Assembly (NCBI GenBank): GCA_003586115.2
Contig: QVOM02000034.1
Location: forward strand, 18,721,919 to 18,785,918
Reading direction: 5' to 3'
DNA: 64,000 nucleotides
Origin: Salvator merianae
Taxonomy: Eukaryota > Chordata > Lepidosauria > Squamata > Teiidae
The notes beneath the pieces are model-generated. The model was not told the DNA's origin. It ran no database searches and worked only from the letters and a program-made list of their open reading frames with translations. Below, piece after piece: positions 21,751 through 32,250 of this stretch; position 1 is the stretch's first letter, and every line of letters begins with the position of its first letter. The translations under genes were made by a program, and so were the position numbers.

Positions 21751-21930
21751 GGCCCTTTCTGCACTTGTCCATGTTGTGGATTATATCCCAGAATAGGGAC
21801 CTGCTATCCACATGCTAGGGCAAACTATGAAAAGTCTTGCCCAGGGCCTACCATAGTCTGCATTAGCATGCAGATGGCAGGTTCCTAATCTGAGATATAA
21901 TCCGGAATAAGTCCAAGTGCAGAAAGGGCC
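21751..21930. mobile_element. TIR-A short MITE, 180 bp, TSD AGT, nested
   Basis: The ends GGCCCTTTCTGCAC and GTGCAGAAAGGGCC are perfect inverted repeats, with AGT duplicated at 21748-21750 and 21931-21933. Inner arms GATTATATCCCAGAATAGG and their inverted partner make a near-complete hairpin. It is the same length as, and very similar to, the copy at 28141. Confidence 0.92.
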
Positions 21931-21964
21931 AGTGTAAATGGGAGCGTACTAGCTCAGTAGTTGT

Positions 21965-22165
21965 GTTTGAACCTGGAGGGTCTGCGTTTGAAGCTAGAGG
22001 GTCTGTGTTTGAAGCTAGAGGGTCTGTGTTCGAAGCTAGACGATCTGTGTTCGAACTTAGAGGATCTGTGTTCGAACTTAGAGGATCTGTGTTTGAACCT
22101 AGAGGGTCTGTGTTTGAACCTAGAGGGTCTGTGTTTGAACTTAGAGGGCCTGTGTTTGAACCTGT
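21965..22165 (+). repeat. 21-bp minisatellite, about 9.5 units
   Basis: Nine full units and a partial unit with the pattern GTTTGAACCTAGAGGGTCTG plus one base. Variants (GTTCGAACTTAGAGGAT) are shared by neighbouring units. The 21-bp period is a multiple of three, so all frames stay open. This explains the four overlapping 103-148 aa frames here on both strands. Confidence 0.95.
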
Positions 22166-22572
22166 GTCCAAAAAGGCCACCAGGGTCCGGACCCCAAGGT
22201 CCAAACCAGGGTGCAAACCGGCAGACTGCCCCTGCGCGGCCCCGCCAGTCCCGCCCCGCCGCCATTTTGAACCCAGAAATGGTGCGAACGCACCTTCCCT
22301 GATCCTCATCTAATCATGCAGGTCGGGTTGGAGACTACAAATTAGTTGACCACAGCTGGTTGGATTCAGGTAAGCATCAGGTGGGCTTTGGTAGATTTCG
22401 GGTCAGCTGGGGCTGTTCGCAAGTGCGGATCCTGTGTTCTAGCACCTGTTCTGAAACAAATCACTTGCTAAGTGCAAACAGGCCCAAAGGCTCTAAATGT
22501 GAGGCACTAAATGTTAAGCACTGGATCACTAAATGTGATCCGCTGGTGAAAAAAATGGCAAACCGCTAGTAT

Positions 22573-22968
22573 TCTTGCCAAGAGAACCCCATGGACATTA
22601 TCAAGAGGCTAAAAGGTATGATATTGGAAGATAAGGCCCTCAGGTTGAGGCCCAATGAGTTACTGGGGAAGAGTGGAGGGCAATTAGAAGTAGCTCCAGA
22701 AAGAGTAAGCGCCTGGGGCAAAACCAAAAGTATGTTCAGCTATGGATTTCTCTGGTGGTGAAAGAAAAATCTAATGCTGTAAAAAACAATATGGATATGG
22801 TCAAACATGGATATGATCAATAACTTGGCAGTCAGTGAACTAAAATGGATGGAATGGGTGAATTTAATTCAGGTGACTATTATATCTATTAGTATGGACA
22901 AGAATGCAGTAGCCCTTACAGTCAATAAAAGGGCAAGAAAAGCTGTACTGGGGTACAATCTAGTGGGA
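22573..22968 (+). mobile_element. RTE-BovB LINE, 5' / endonuclease part
   Basis: TTGCCAAGAGAACCCCATGG and GATGAGGCCC-like text begin a BovB 5' region. The frame from 22807 then gives VSELKW and VNKRARKAVLGYN, which match the apurinic endonuclease domain of squamate BovB (ISELKW, VNKRVGKAVLGYN). Many substitutions and a missing piece show that the copy is dead. Confidence 0.8.
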
Positions 22969-23803
22969 ACAAAACTGGTCAGGAAAGAGATCTTGGAGTA
23001 ACAGTAGACTATTCAGCGAAGGTGTTGACACAATGTGCATCTGTAGTCAAAAAAGCCAATTGCATGTTAGGAATAATAAGAAATTATTTTGAAAATAAAA
23101 ACACTAATGATATAATGCCCTCCTATAAATAAATCGTATGACTGCACCTGGAATGCTGTGTGCAGTTTTGGTCACCTCATTTGAAAAAGATATAGCAGAA
23201 TTGGAAAAGGTCCAAAAGAGGGTAACTAAGATGTTTAAGGGGAGGAAAAATCTTTCTTATGGGGAAAGCCTGCAGGGGTTGGAGCTTTTTAGTCTAGAAG
23301 GAGAATAGAGTGAGAGGAGACAGGATAGAAGTATGTAAACTTTTGCATGGTTTGAAAAGAGTGGATAAGGAGAAGTTTTTCTCCCTTTTCCAAAATTCTA
23401 GCACAAGGGGTCACCAATGAAATTAAAACCTGGACAAATCAGGATGGACAAAAGGATTTTTTTTATATACAATGCATAGTCAAACTGGAATCCACTTCTG
23501 CGAGATATGGAGTTGGCTACCAGCTTAGGTTGTATGTTGTTGTTGTTTTTTCAAAGGCTTTAATGCATTCATGTAAGTCAGAGCAATGCATGGCTGCTAG
23601 CCCAGATGACAGGGTGAATACCTTTGTAATGGACACAGTTTACCTCTAAAAACCAGTTGCTGGAAGACTGAGCAGAGCAAAGTGTGAGCACATGTCCTGC
23701 TGATGGGCTTCCCTGTTCAGTTGATTGATGACTGTGTGAACAGACTGCTGGACTAGGTGGGCCATGAGTCCAATCCAGGGGGGCACTTCTTATGTTCTTA
23801 TGA
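22969..23803 (+). mobile_element. CR1 LINE, 3' part
   Basis: GGAAAGAGATCTTGGAGT, ATAATGCCCTCCTATAAA, CTGGAATGCTGTGTGCAGTT, GATATAGCAGAATTGGAAAAGG and CTGGACTAGGTGGGCCATG appear in order, ending CTTATGTTCTTA. This is the standard CR1 3' half after the palm domain. It lies between two BovB pieces. Confidence 0.88.
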
Positions 23804-24012
23804 CAGGACTCACTGGAAAATATTGTGATGCTGGAAAAGATCAAAGGCAAATGGAGAAGGGGATGGCACAGGATGAGATGGATAGATTGTGTCATGGAAG
23901 GAATGGACATGAGCTTGGGCACACTCCAGGAGACAGTAAAGGAAAGAAGGGCCTGGCATGCTGTGGTCCATGGGGTCTTGTAGAGTTGAGCACGACTAAA
24001 TGACTGAAGAAT
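23804..24012 (+). mobile_element. RTE-BovB LINE 3' end
   Basis: CTGGAAAAGATCAAAGGCAA, GAGAAGGGGATGGCACAGGA, GGACATGAGCTTGGGCAC, GGCCTGGCATGCTGTGGTCC and GAGTTGAGCACGACTAAATG appear in the exact order of the BovB 3' terminus. It may belong to the same insertion as 22573-22968. Confidence 0.85.
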
Positions 24013-25974
24013 AAGAACAATAAGAATGATAACAACATATGTTTGGAATAACTAGAAAAGACATGAAATGAAATTCATGGATCAGAAAGACAACAAGAGT
24101 TACAGACATAGTTTCCTGAAGTCTGAAATGGCAGTGGGCTGGACATATCACACGTCTGCCATGTCAGAAATATTAAACTGGATAGCAAGAGACAAATGCA
24201 GGCCACCATCTCCCCATACAGCAAATAAATGATGAAATATAAAAAATAAGAAAAGTAGGTAAATTATGGGAAAAAACAGCCCAGGACAGAGGGTTGTGGA
24301 AGAAGCTTCAGGAGACCTTCATCCAGCAGAGAACTGAAACCTGATGATGACTGTGTTGTTGTTGATATATGGAAAGTGGAGTTCTCTATTAGTAATAATG
24401 GAGGTAATAAAAATAACAGGAACCAATATTTACGTCTTCCGCTTTCAAAAATGGCATATACCCACAAGCCACAAGAAGAAAATGAAAGACTGCTTCTGAA
24501 ATAGAGAGGGAGGCATCAACCATCACCATTTAAATTAACGCTTGACACACATGTGTTAATTTATTTCCGTAAACCCTGAGATAAAATTTCTGTTGGTGGC
24601 AGGCATAAATCTAAAGCAAAAGCAGCCAAGAGACAAGTCCACAGAGGAAAACAACAGAAGGGAAAGAGAAAAGAGATGTGTTTAGGCAAAAGACATTTAT
24701 GTTATCATTAGGAGCTAGAAACTTTCCCAGACTGATGTCAGTATCCTACAATCTTGACTTGAGCACCTTGCCACCATGGGAATTCTGGCAGCAGATCCCA
24801 AGCACTTTAAGACGATGTTATCTTTTGATCACATCTGCGAATTGCCTGGAACTACTTAATGCTTAACTAAGCTAACAAATATTCTAGACCTGAGTGTACA
24901 CCTACCTAGACGCAGAGTCAAATTCTCCCTGTAATTTCATGTCCCTAGGTTTCTTGAGACTTGGTTCTTATATACTTAATGACTGAAATCCAGTGTTTGA
25001 ACTAGCTCTGTTGGAAAAACTATATTTCAGTTACAAAGAAGCTGAAAACAGCTGGAACCCATTTGTTGTATGACAAAATTGCTCAGAATGACAGGAACTG
25101 GGAATCATGCGCAGGCTTGTTGCAGACACTGTAGCAGAATCTATTCATTGGCAATGCAAACTTAATACTGCATAGATACCTACAGTGCAGTACTGGGATC
25201 ACAGGAGAGTGAGGAATGAATGGGGGTATCACTGGAAGTTTCACATTCATCTCTCCAAGCCATACTTCACCAAGATCAAAGGAAAGTTTGGGGACATCTA
25301 CTGAGTTTTCAAAAAGAAACCTTCATCTCTGTTCTGTCCTTCCACTTTGTGGGCTGTAGGCATATACACAATCATTCACTGATATGTAGCATAGCTTCAT
25401 ATTTCTAATTAAATTGCATATACATGTCGGTGTAATGTTTATTATTGAGATCCATTGTCCTTTCTTTTTTTTTTTAATTACATATCTCCAAGGTAATGTT
25501 TTTAGGAGATAAAAATACTGCATTTGGGCCACTGTGGTGGACTGGGGAACGTGATGTAGGAAATGTTCTGAGAGCCTTTTAAAGCCTTAAGGGCAACTAA
25601 ATAGACAAATATGTGTTCTAATAAGGATTTGGTGTGGATCACTGCATGGGGAATTTCTATAAGGGAGGTAGAATAGGGAAACCACCATTTGATTTCTGCA
25701 TCACTGTTTAATCCTGGCATTTGTTGTAACAGCCTATATAGAATTTAAAACACTATAATATTTCCATATATTTGCATGACCAGATGGCTAAAATAAGTCT
25801 CCCGTTTGTTTACCACAATCTTAGGAGACACACTTCTTTTTGTTTCTGTTTGCAAAGTGTATATAAAGTATCATTTCTTTCAGTTTCAATTTATCTCAGT
25901 CTATTCTTGTTGGCTATTGCATCATTTCAGGCCTCTCAGTTAGGAAGGAGCTGGGGACAGACCTGCCTACATAC
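24013..25974. other. unassigned stretch of 2 kb
   Basis: No gene. A part near 24120-24170 (GTGGGCTGGACATATCACAC) vaguely resembles LINE coding sequence. The remainder is AT-rich DNA without recognised repeats. Confidence 0.45.
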
Positions 25975-25977
25975 AAA

Positions 25978-26533
25978 GGGCCTGTTCGCACTGCAGCAGT
26001 AGACCGTCCTTAAGCGCTAGCTGGAACGGAGCTTTCGCACTGCTGTGGATGCACGCCTCACCTGATCCCAACCACTTCGTACCCGATTCGTACCTGATCC
26101 TGGGTAAGGCAAGACAAGTAAAAGCTTGTCTTCATTCCGACCTGCGTGTTGGAGCGAAGATCGGGCACGGTGCTTTCGCACTCCCGTCCGCGTTTGAAAT
26201 GGCGGCCGGGTGTGGCTGGCGCGGCTGCGCATGCGTGGTACGAAGCTTCACACCCGGGATAGCCTTTTGGGCATGGCAGCCTAGCTGCTGTTACGAAGCT
26301 GGCTCCGTAACGAGCCCTCTGGTTACGAAGCGGAGCTCGATGGTACAAAGCGGAGCTCGATGGTACGGAGTGTGGTACGGAACTAGCGGCTGCCGTTTGC
26401 ACTGTTCCCTCTGCTGGACGGCTTCGGGTCCGTTCCTCTGGCCGGGAGTGCAAAGGGCAGCCAGTGTTCTCCAACCCCTCTGGTCCGAAGCCAACTACTG
26501 GGAACGGTCTACCGAGCTCAGTGCGAAAAGGCC
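25978..26533. mobile_element. TIR-C element, 556 bp, very CpG-rich
   Basis: The left end GGGCCTGTTCGCACTGCAG and the right end CTCAGTGCGAAAAGGCCC are inverted repeats, and the sub-terminal TAGACCGT / ACGGTCTA pair extends them. I count about 46 CpG in 556 bp. It contains a YY1-like motif (TTTGAAATGGCGGC, 26193-26206) and an NRF1-like motif (TGCGCATGCG, 26226-26235). A 20-bp unit with CGGAGCTCGATGG is tandem at 26324-26366. The 196-aa plus and 138-aa minus frames are unconvincing: they overlap and follow the element's borders. Confidence 0.85.
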
Positions 26534-27027
26534 CAGTATCTCAGTCTATATTTCTGTATATGATCTCTCCATAAACTATTCTATCACAGATTTTTTTATT
26601 CACTCCAGGGAGGAAATATTGGGCTTTACACACCTATGAAATCAAACTAAAAGATTACACTGTGTCCTGTGGAAGAATGTACACTGCCAGATCAGATATT
26701 ACTGTCTGGGGTGCAGTAGGATGTCAACTTTCTATCTGGGATCTCATGATCTAGCATCCCCAGTGTTTGGTGCCTTGTAAGGACACCTGGAATGCTAAGA
26801 AAGTGTTATGGGCACCAGTTACAAGGCACCAACTGTATAATATTGCCTATGAAGCACGAAAATTGGATCCTGAAGGAAATCTTCTGCTCCCCAACACTGG
26901 CTAAATTTCAAAAGGGAAGAATAGGCATCCAATGAGAAGAATGGATGTGTGTGTGCACATTAAGCTTTGTGCAGAAGCTAGAGCAGGAGAAGAAACTCTC
27001 AGAGCTTGGAAAGAAAAAAAGGAAAAT
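26534..27027. other. unassigned stretch
   Basis: Contains GGTGCCTTGTAA near 26770 and its inverted partner TTACAAGGCACC near 26819, a small hairpin that may mark another MITE. No gene. Confidence 0.45.
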
Positions 27028-27511
27028 CCTAGTGGCCTTTTTATTTTAGGAAATCAGGCTGCAACATCTTGGCTGCTTCAGCCTTGAACGACGGCATTTA
27101 AGAGCAGACCTGACTGAAGCATATAAAATCATCCATGGTATGCATAAGGTGGATAGAATAACATTCTTTTCTCTATCGCACAACACTAAGACCAGGGGGC
27201 ACTCTGGGAAGCTGATGGGCAGGAAAGTTAGGACTGACAAGGGGGAATATTTTTTACTACCAAAAGAGATGGTGACAGCAGTCAGCCTGGATAACTTTAA
27301 GAAAGGAAAGTCTAGGTACTGCCTCCAGGATGGAGAGACATGCAGGATGCCTCTAAAGGCCATTTGCATGGTGCTGAGTGCAGGTGAAGGTTTTGCCTTT
27401 ACATTCTGCTTGAGAATGCCCGGAAGCAATTGGTGGGCCACTGTGTGAGACAGGATGCTGGACTAGATGGACTGTGGCCTGATCCAGCAGGGTTGCTCTT
27501 ATGTTCTTATC
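27028..27511 (+). mobile_element. CR1 LINE 3' end
   Basis: GCATATAAAATCATCCATGG, ACCAGGGGGCACTCTGGGAA, CTGATCCAGCAGGGTTGCTC and the terminal CTTATGTTCTTA mark a CR1 3' region on the plus strand. No coding part is left. Confidence 0.88.
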
Positions 27512-28091
27512 TCAAGGGCTTCCAAATGGTATTCTCATATATGCTGGTGTTCTCATATATGTGCCCATAGCCATCACTTTGATAAGTCCCCAAAGAGGAC
27601 CCCTGTTCTAATATTTAAAAGACTATTATACCTACAGCTCTACCATCCTAATCAGCAGCAATGGCATGCTTACAACAGAAGCTTTTATCCAGTCTGTTCT
27701 AGTTTTTCATTTAGTTTTGCTGTCATGATTTAGACCCATGTTTTTGTTTTTACTTCTTGGTAATGACTCATTGACTGCTGTAGTTTAGTTTAATTGAAAC
27801 CTATCCTGGCAGTCTTGCTCTGTTCCCCCACCCCTTATTTGACTCATAAGCCCGCAGAATATAAACAAGACACCACTGCTCAGATGACTCCTGTGTTTTC
27901 TTTGTTTAGCAAAAGACAAAACCAAGGCAACTTTCTCAAGTGTTGCTCCTTCCATTCATATGCTCTATGCACATTTCATCCTCTTGCAGAATGATGCTTC
28001 TAGAGCTGTCATGGACATTCATATTTGGACTCCCCCAAAAACATCAAATAGTCAAGGAATACTCAGCCAGCGCTTATGTTAACTCGAAGAC
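27512..28091. other. unassigned stretch
   Basis: No supported feature. Confidence 0.5.
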
Positions 28092-28094
28092 TTA

Positions 28095-28409
28095 GGGCAA
28101 TTCGGCACTGGTAGGCATACTGGACCAGCAATCATACTAAGGGCCTTTCTGCACTTGGCCTTATTGTGGATTATATCCCAGAATAGGGACCTGCTATGCA
28201 TATGCTAGTGCCAACTATGAAAGGGCTTGCCCAGGGTATACCATAGTCTGCACTAGCATGCAGATGGCAGGTCCCTATTCTGAGATATAATCTGGAATAT
28301 GTCTAAGTGCAGAAAGGGTCTAAGAGCCTCCCTTCTGCATACCTGTGTGCAGAAGGGAGGCTACTGGTATGCTTGGTGGTCCAGTATGCCCACCAGTCCG
28401 TAATCACCC
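28095..28409. mobile_element. TIR-D hairpin MITE, TSD TTA, with a nested TIR-A copy
   Basis: The ends GGGCAATTCGGCACTGGTAG and (inverted) GGGTGATTACGGACTGGTGG pair for over 40 bp. TTA is duplicated at 28092-28094 and 28410-28412. The centre CCTCCCTTCTGCATACC...GTGTGCAGAAGGGAGG is also a hairpin. Without the nested element and its TSD it is about 132 bp. The TTA duplication fits PIF/Harbinger. Partial copies lie at 48890 and 58532. Confidence 0.92.
28141..28320. mobile_element. TIR-A short MITE, 180 bp, TSD TAA, nested
   Basis: The ends GGGCCTTTCTGCACTT and AAGTGCAGAAAGGGTC are inverted repeats, with TAA at 28138-28140 and 28321-28323. The sequence is closely similar over its whole length to 21751-21930, also 180 bp. 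It interrupts the left arm of the TIR-D element, so it is younger than that element. Confidence 0.93.
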
Positions 28410-28499
28410 TTAGATAATTAACTTGGGGAATGGAAGGAGGTATGTGGTACCAGGGACAACTTTCACACCATACACCTTTGCTCGTTTGTCCTGATTCAG

Positions 28500-29769
28500 G
28501 CCAAGAATGGAGTGGATGAGGCAGTGCATACTAGGGGCCACCTGCCTTGCAGAGGCTCCAGCCTGGCCTTCTTAGGAGACCAGGGACTTGCCCTAGAGTG
28601 GGCCATTTGTGCTGTGCTGCCAAAATCCCTCTGGCCTGCACCTTTGGAGGCTGCGAACTTTTCCAGGATTTACAAGGCCATCTGCGGAGCCCAGCAAAAT
28701 GGCAGTGGACTCTGCACACTGTATGGGCCACTCTAGCCACATGCATGGCAGATGGCTGGAGTGGCCTATGGCCCTGGAGACCATTGTGCCTCCTTGGGAC
28801 CACTTTGGAAAACTGACAACATGATCTAGGGGGGTAGCTAGCACAGGCCAAATGGATTGTGCAGAAGGTTTCAGGGAATCTAGAGGCCATGGCAGAAAAT
28901 GGTCCCAGATTAGGAATGGGACTGACAGTTTCCCTTCTCCTTCCTTGGCAACTAAAGAACTTGTTGCACTGGCAACATCCATAGTCCTTGTACATTCCAA
29001 GATTCTTCATATTTTACGTGGGATGGCAGTGCAACTGAGAGCCTGTAGATTGGGAACAAAAGATTTAAGTGGAAGGATAAAGTGGATCCAGCCATGGTTC
29101 AGGAAAATGAAAACACACTTGCCACTGCAAACTCTAAGATCCACTTTTTGGGTGAGAAGTGGGAAACTCTTCAATATAGTCTTCTCAGAAAAATAACTTC
29201 TGAGAATTTTGGCTTACTTAAGGTGGAATAAGACCCATGAGATTCAAGACAGCAACAATTGGGGAGGACATTTTTCTGATTAGTCTCCAGAAAAATCTAC
29301 AGGGGATATTAAGGATTTTTTTTGCAATGCAATGATGACATTGGAAGCACTTCCCACAAATTTCTGTAGGGGAGCCTGCTACGATGTTAACACAGTCTTC
29401 CCACTTAGCAGTTAAGGACCTAGCTACACATGTTTGAGTAGACCACAATGTTTTTGGTTCAGGACCAGCTTCTGCATGGTCCAGTGGACAATGCTACCTG
29501 CCTCCACAGAATGCTGTCTCAACACACTACTGTGCTCACTGTGTGGCACAGGCTCACAGGGAAAGGTGCTGGCCACAGAGCTCATTTACTGGTGTACCAC
29601 CTGGTATGGAAACTGTATTAGGAAGCATGCCAATTAAAGTGGTCTCCCAAGCATCCACTGCCTATATCTTGCTCCAGATGTTGGAGTGGGCCAGATGTTG
29701 GAGTGGACCACATGGAATTCTTTAAAAAAAACAATATGGCAACATGCTATTATGGAAGAATGCTGTTGT
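28500..29769. other. unassigned, perhaps part of a dispersed repeat
   Basis: 28500-28830 has the base composition and TTTGGAGGCTG-type text of the MITE interiors here, but I see no paired ends. A 17-bp unit (CCAGATGTTGGAGTGG plus one base) is tandem at about 29677-29710. No gene is supported despite several overlapping frames. Confidence 0.35.
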
Positions 29770-29885
29770 TGTTGGGTACCTCTGAGCTGTGGCCACCTCC
29801 TGGTTGTTTACATGGGCACCTCTAAGCAGCTTTCTTGGCAAAGATACAGAAGTGGTTTGCTATTGCCTATGGAAGAATAGTAATT
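29770..29885 (-). mobile_element. tRNA-derived SINE (type B), partial
   Basis: TTTCTTGGCAAAGATACAGA and GTGGTTTGCTATTGCC are the antisense of the shared SINE body. The tRNA-like head is missing. Confidence 0.55.
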
Positions 29886-30334
29886 ATCATATTTGTTTAT
29901 TCAAGAGTCCCTTCCAGAGAGGGTCTAAAATGTATTTGTAGAAATCCCAACCTCACCCTGCAAGAAAGGGGTGGAATCCTGCATTATTGTCATTTGGGGC
30001 AAATCAATTCCCACTGCAGGTTTTCCCCAAAAAACAGTAAGGGTTTACCAGTGTGGACGTTTGCTTCCATGGTCTTTGGCCTGGAAATGACCATTATGCA
30101 CGCATGGAGCTGAAACAGAGCTGGAAATGGCCACTGCATATGTGCACTTCTGAGTATTTCATGCCATCAAAATACCTAGATGTACGCAGCATGCCATCAC
30201 AGGAGAAAGCGTCCAGACAAGTAAATGCATGCACTTGCACTGTGGGTTGCCCTGCAGTCTGGCAGGGACATTGAGAGGCAATAGCGAGATGAAAACAATG
30301 CTCTTGCATTTTCCTCTCAATGTCTTGAGACAGC
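29886..30334. other. unassigned stretch with a hairpin
   Basis: ACATTGAGAGGCAATAGCGAG and its inverted partner CCTCTCAATGT at 30268-30325 form a small hairpin. Nothing else is recognised. Confidence 0.45.
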
Positions 30335-30483
30335 CAAGGAGATTTTTGTACCGCCCTTCACCCGAGTTCCAGGATGCTGCAGAAGAAATAAAACAAGACA
30401 ATAAACTCCACAAAATGTTACTACTAATAAAATAAAAATATTAAAATAAGTAATAAGTAATCAATAACAATAAAATGAAAAGC
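30335..30483. repeat. interspersed repeat fragment, unknown family
   Basis: TTTTTGTACCGCCCTTCACC is followed by AT-rich (AATAA)-type sequence, a common pattern in squamate repeats. It abuts a CR1 end. Confidence 0.4.
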
Positions 30484-30627
30484 TTAGGTATGAGAGCAAG
30501 TGAAGGTTTTACCTTTATATTCAGCTTAAGAATGCCCAGAAGCAATTGGTGGGCCACTGTGTGAGATAGGATGCTGGGCTAGATGGCTGTGGCCCGATCC
30601 AGTAGGGCTCCTCATATGTTCTTAGGT
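30484..30627 (+). mobile_element. CR1 LINE 3' terminus
   Basis: AGAATGCCCAGAAGCAATTG, TGGGCTAGATGGCTGTGGCC and CTCATATGTTCTTA give the last 140 bp of CR1, near-identical to the end of the copy at 27028. Confidence 0.88.
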
Positions 30628-31959
30628 TCACTCTGCCCATTCTCTATCCCTTCTGCCATTGAAGTGCTGTATCAGCACTTATAGCAGCCTGGCAGGAGGA
30701 TGAATGTTGTGCCAATGCGTGTGCTGCACTCATCCTGTGCACTAACTTTGTCATAAGGAGGGGGAGCATGAGGACCCTGCTCCCTTATGGCACATTCACA
30801 GCACCATAAAGCTGCCTTGAAGATTCTGCTTAATATGTATTCAGTTCAGAACTCCCATCAGCACTCTGACTGCATTGTATATCACTAGCTGTAGCTTCTG
30901 AACTTTCTTCAGGGGCCACCTCGTGTAAAGCACATTACAACGATGGTGATAATGATGATGATGATGATATTCATTTGTTGTATGAACTATTCTATAATTT
31001 CACTGTCTTGTTACAATTATTTTAGAAGGTTTTGGCAATTGGGAGCAAAAACCAAAGCCTGCATCATCCTGCCACAAAGCAACTCAAAATGTCACTGTTT
31101 TGGCCCTACAGCCATTGGAACTCTGTTGTCCGGGCCATGGTGCAGATAATAGTGACATTTGCAGTGGTACCAACAGGGAAGAGGATGCATGAGCCAGCAT
31201 GCAGTAGATATAGGGTCATCTCTGAAATAGATTGGCCATGGTTAAAGAGGTCTTTTTTCACAGTGATTCCAAAGCCTTGGCTGAGTATATGGAATGAGTG
31301 TCCTGCAGTGAACTTCGCAGATGAAATACCAACCAGATAGGGTAACAACCTGTCACAGGGTTGCACAAGGGTGTCTGACAAAGCCAAGAGGAATGTTCTA
31401 ATAAAACCTCCTAGTACTGGGCACTGAGTACATGTATCTAAAGAGAAACACATTGTTCTACACCAGGTACAGGAGTACATGCTGTCACATTTGGGAATCA
31501 GCACCATCAGAACAAAATGGAAGAAGTGATAGATTGATCACAAGTGTAGGCACAAAGCAGATTAATAAAAAGAAAAATGATACAGCACTAGAGACCTGTT
31601 AAAGACAGGAAGCTGAAGGGTTTGCAGAGTAGCAGAACCGTAATACAGTGTCAAAATTTTAGGCTTCCTACAGTATAAATTTAGGATACAGTAACAGGGC
31701 TATATTCTGGCTTGTATTTGTAGAACTTGTTAAGGGAGTAGCAGCTGCTGAATGACAGTGGTGGTTTGTCTCTGCTGGGATTCATAGGGTGGAGAAGGCA
31801 GTTAAAATGAAGTGGTACCAGGGTCAGAATAAGTAAAATGCTCTAAGGCTTCAGTTATGTGAAACTTACATGAAAAATTGATTTCATTGAACATAGTGGA
31901 CTTTGCAGACATTAGGCAACCTTGGACTGAAATGTGAGGACAGAGGAAAGATACAATCA
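30628..31959. other. unassigned stretch of 1.3 kb
   Basis: A (GAT)n run at about 30943-30969 is the only simple repeat. No gene is supported. The opposed frames at 31032 and 31106 have no recognisable motif. Confidence 0.45.
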
Positions 31960-32250
31960 GACAGGACTTTTTTTGATCATCCCTTAAAGGGAAACCATAC
32001 CTTCTGTAGATGTACAAAAAAGACATTCAAACAGTCAAAAAGATGTGTGCCCAAACGCTTACCTCATTCTAAAGTCTTGCAATGCCAAGTGCTACTCACT
32101 GATTGGCCACTTGTCTGCCTGGCTTTTCATGGCCCTGATTGGTTGATTGCCCATTGCAGCCTTTTCAAACACTATGATTTGGCTACATTTTCCACCTCTG
32201 TGCCTACAAAGCTCTCTGCCCAGTGTTATGATATCCCAAATAAGGAAGAG
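31960..32250. repeat. dispersed repeat shared with 61740-61990
   Basis: GACATTCAAACAG, then a TAAAGTCTTGCAATGCC segment, then CCTGATTGGTTGATTGCC follow the same order as at 61795-61950 (GGCATTCAAATTCC, CAAAGTCTAGCAATGCC, TTTGATTGGTCGCTG). Class and ends are unknown. Confidence 0.45.

Larger units (their letters stand above)
21617..22485. mobile_element. TIR-C element, 869 bp, TSD AAA
   Basis: The left end GGGCCCATTCGCACTTAC and the right end GCTAAGTGCAAACAGGCCC are inverted repeats, with AAA on both sides (21614-21616, 22486-22488). It contains a later TIR-A insertion (21751-21930), a 21-bp minisatellite and a YY1-like motif (GCCGCCATTTTGAA, 22258-22271). The part around that motif matches the reverse complement of the TIR-C copy at 25978. 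Confidence 0.8.

Noticed and set aside
21965..22165. possible CRISPR-like array
   Set aside because: The units are directly adjacent with no spacers, and this is eukaryotic DNA.
21863..22313. four overlapping frames with SNTDPL-, EARGSVFE- and LNLEGLCL-type repeats
   Set aside because: These are translations of the 21-bp minisatellite. Because 21 is a multiple of three, every frame stays open.
26049..26639. 196-aa frame, the longest on the plus strand in this part
   Set aside because: It runs across a CpG-rich TIR-C transposon and past its right border, overlaps a 138-aa minus frame, and has no recognisable domain. Few stops are expected in GC-rich DNA.
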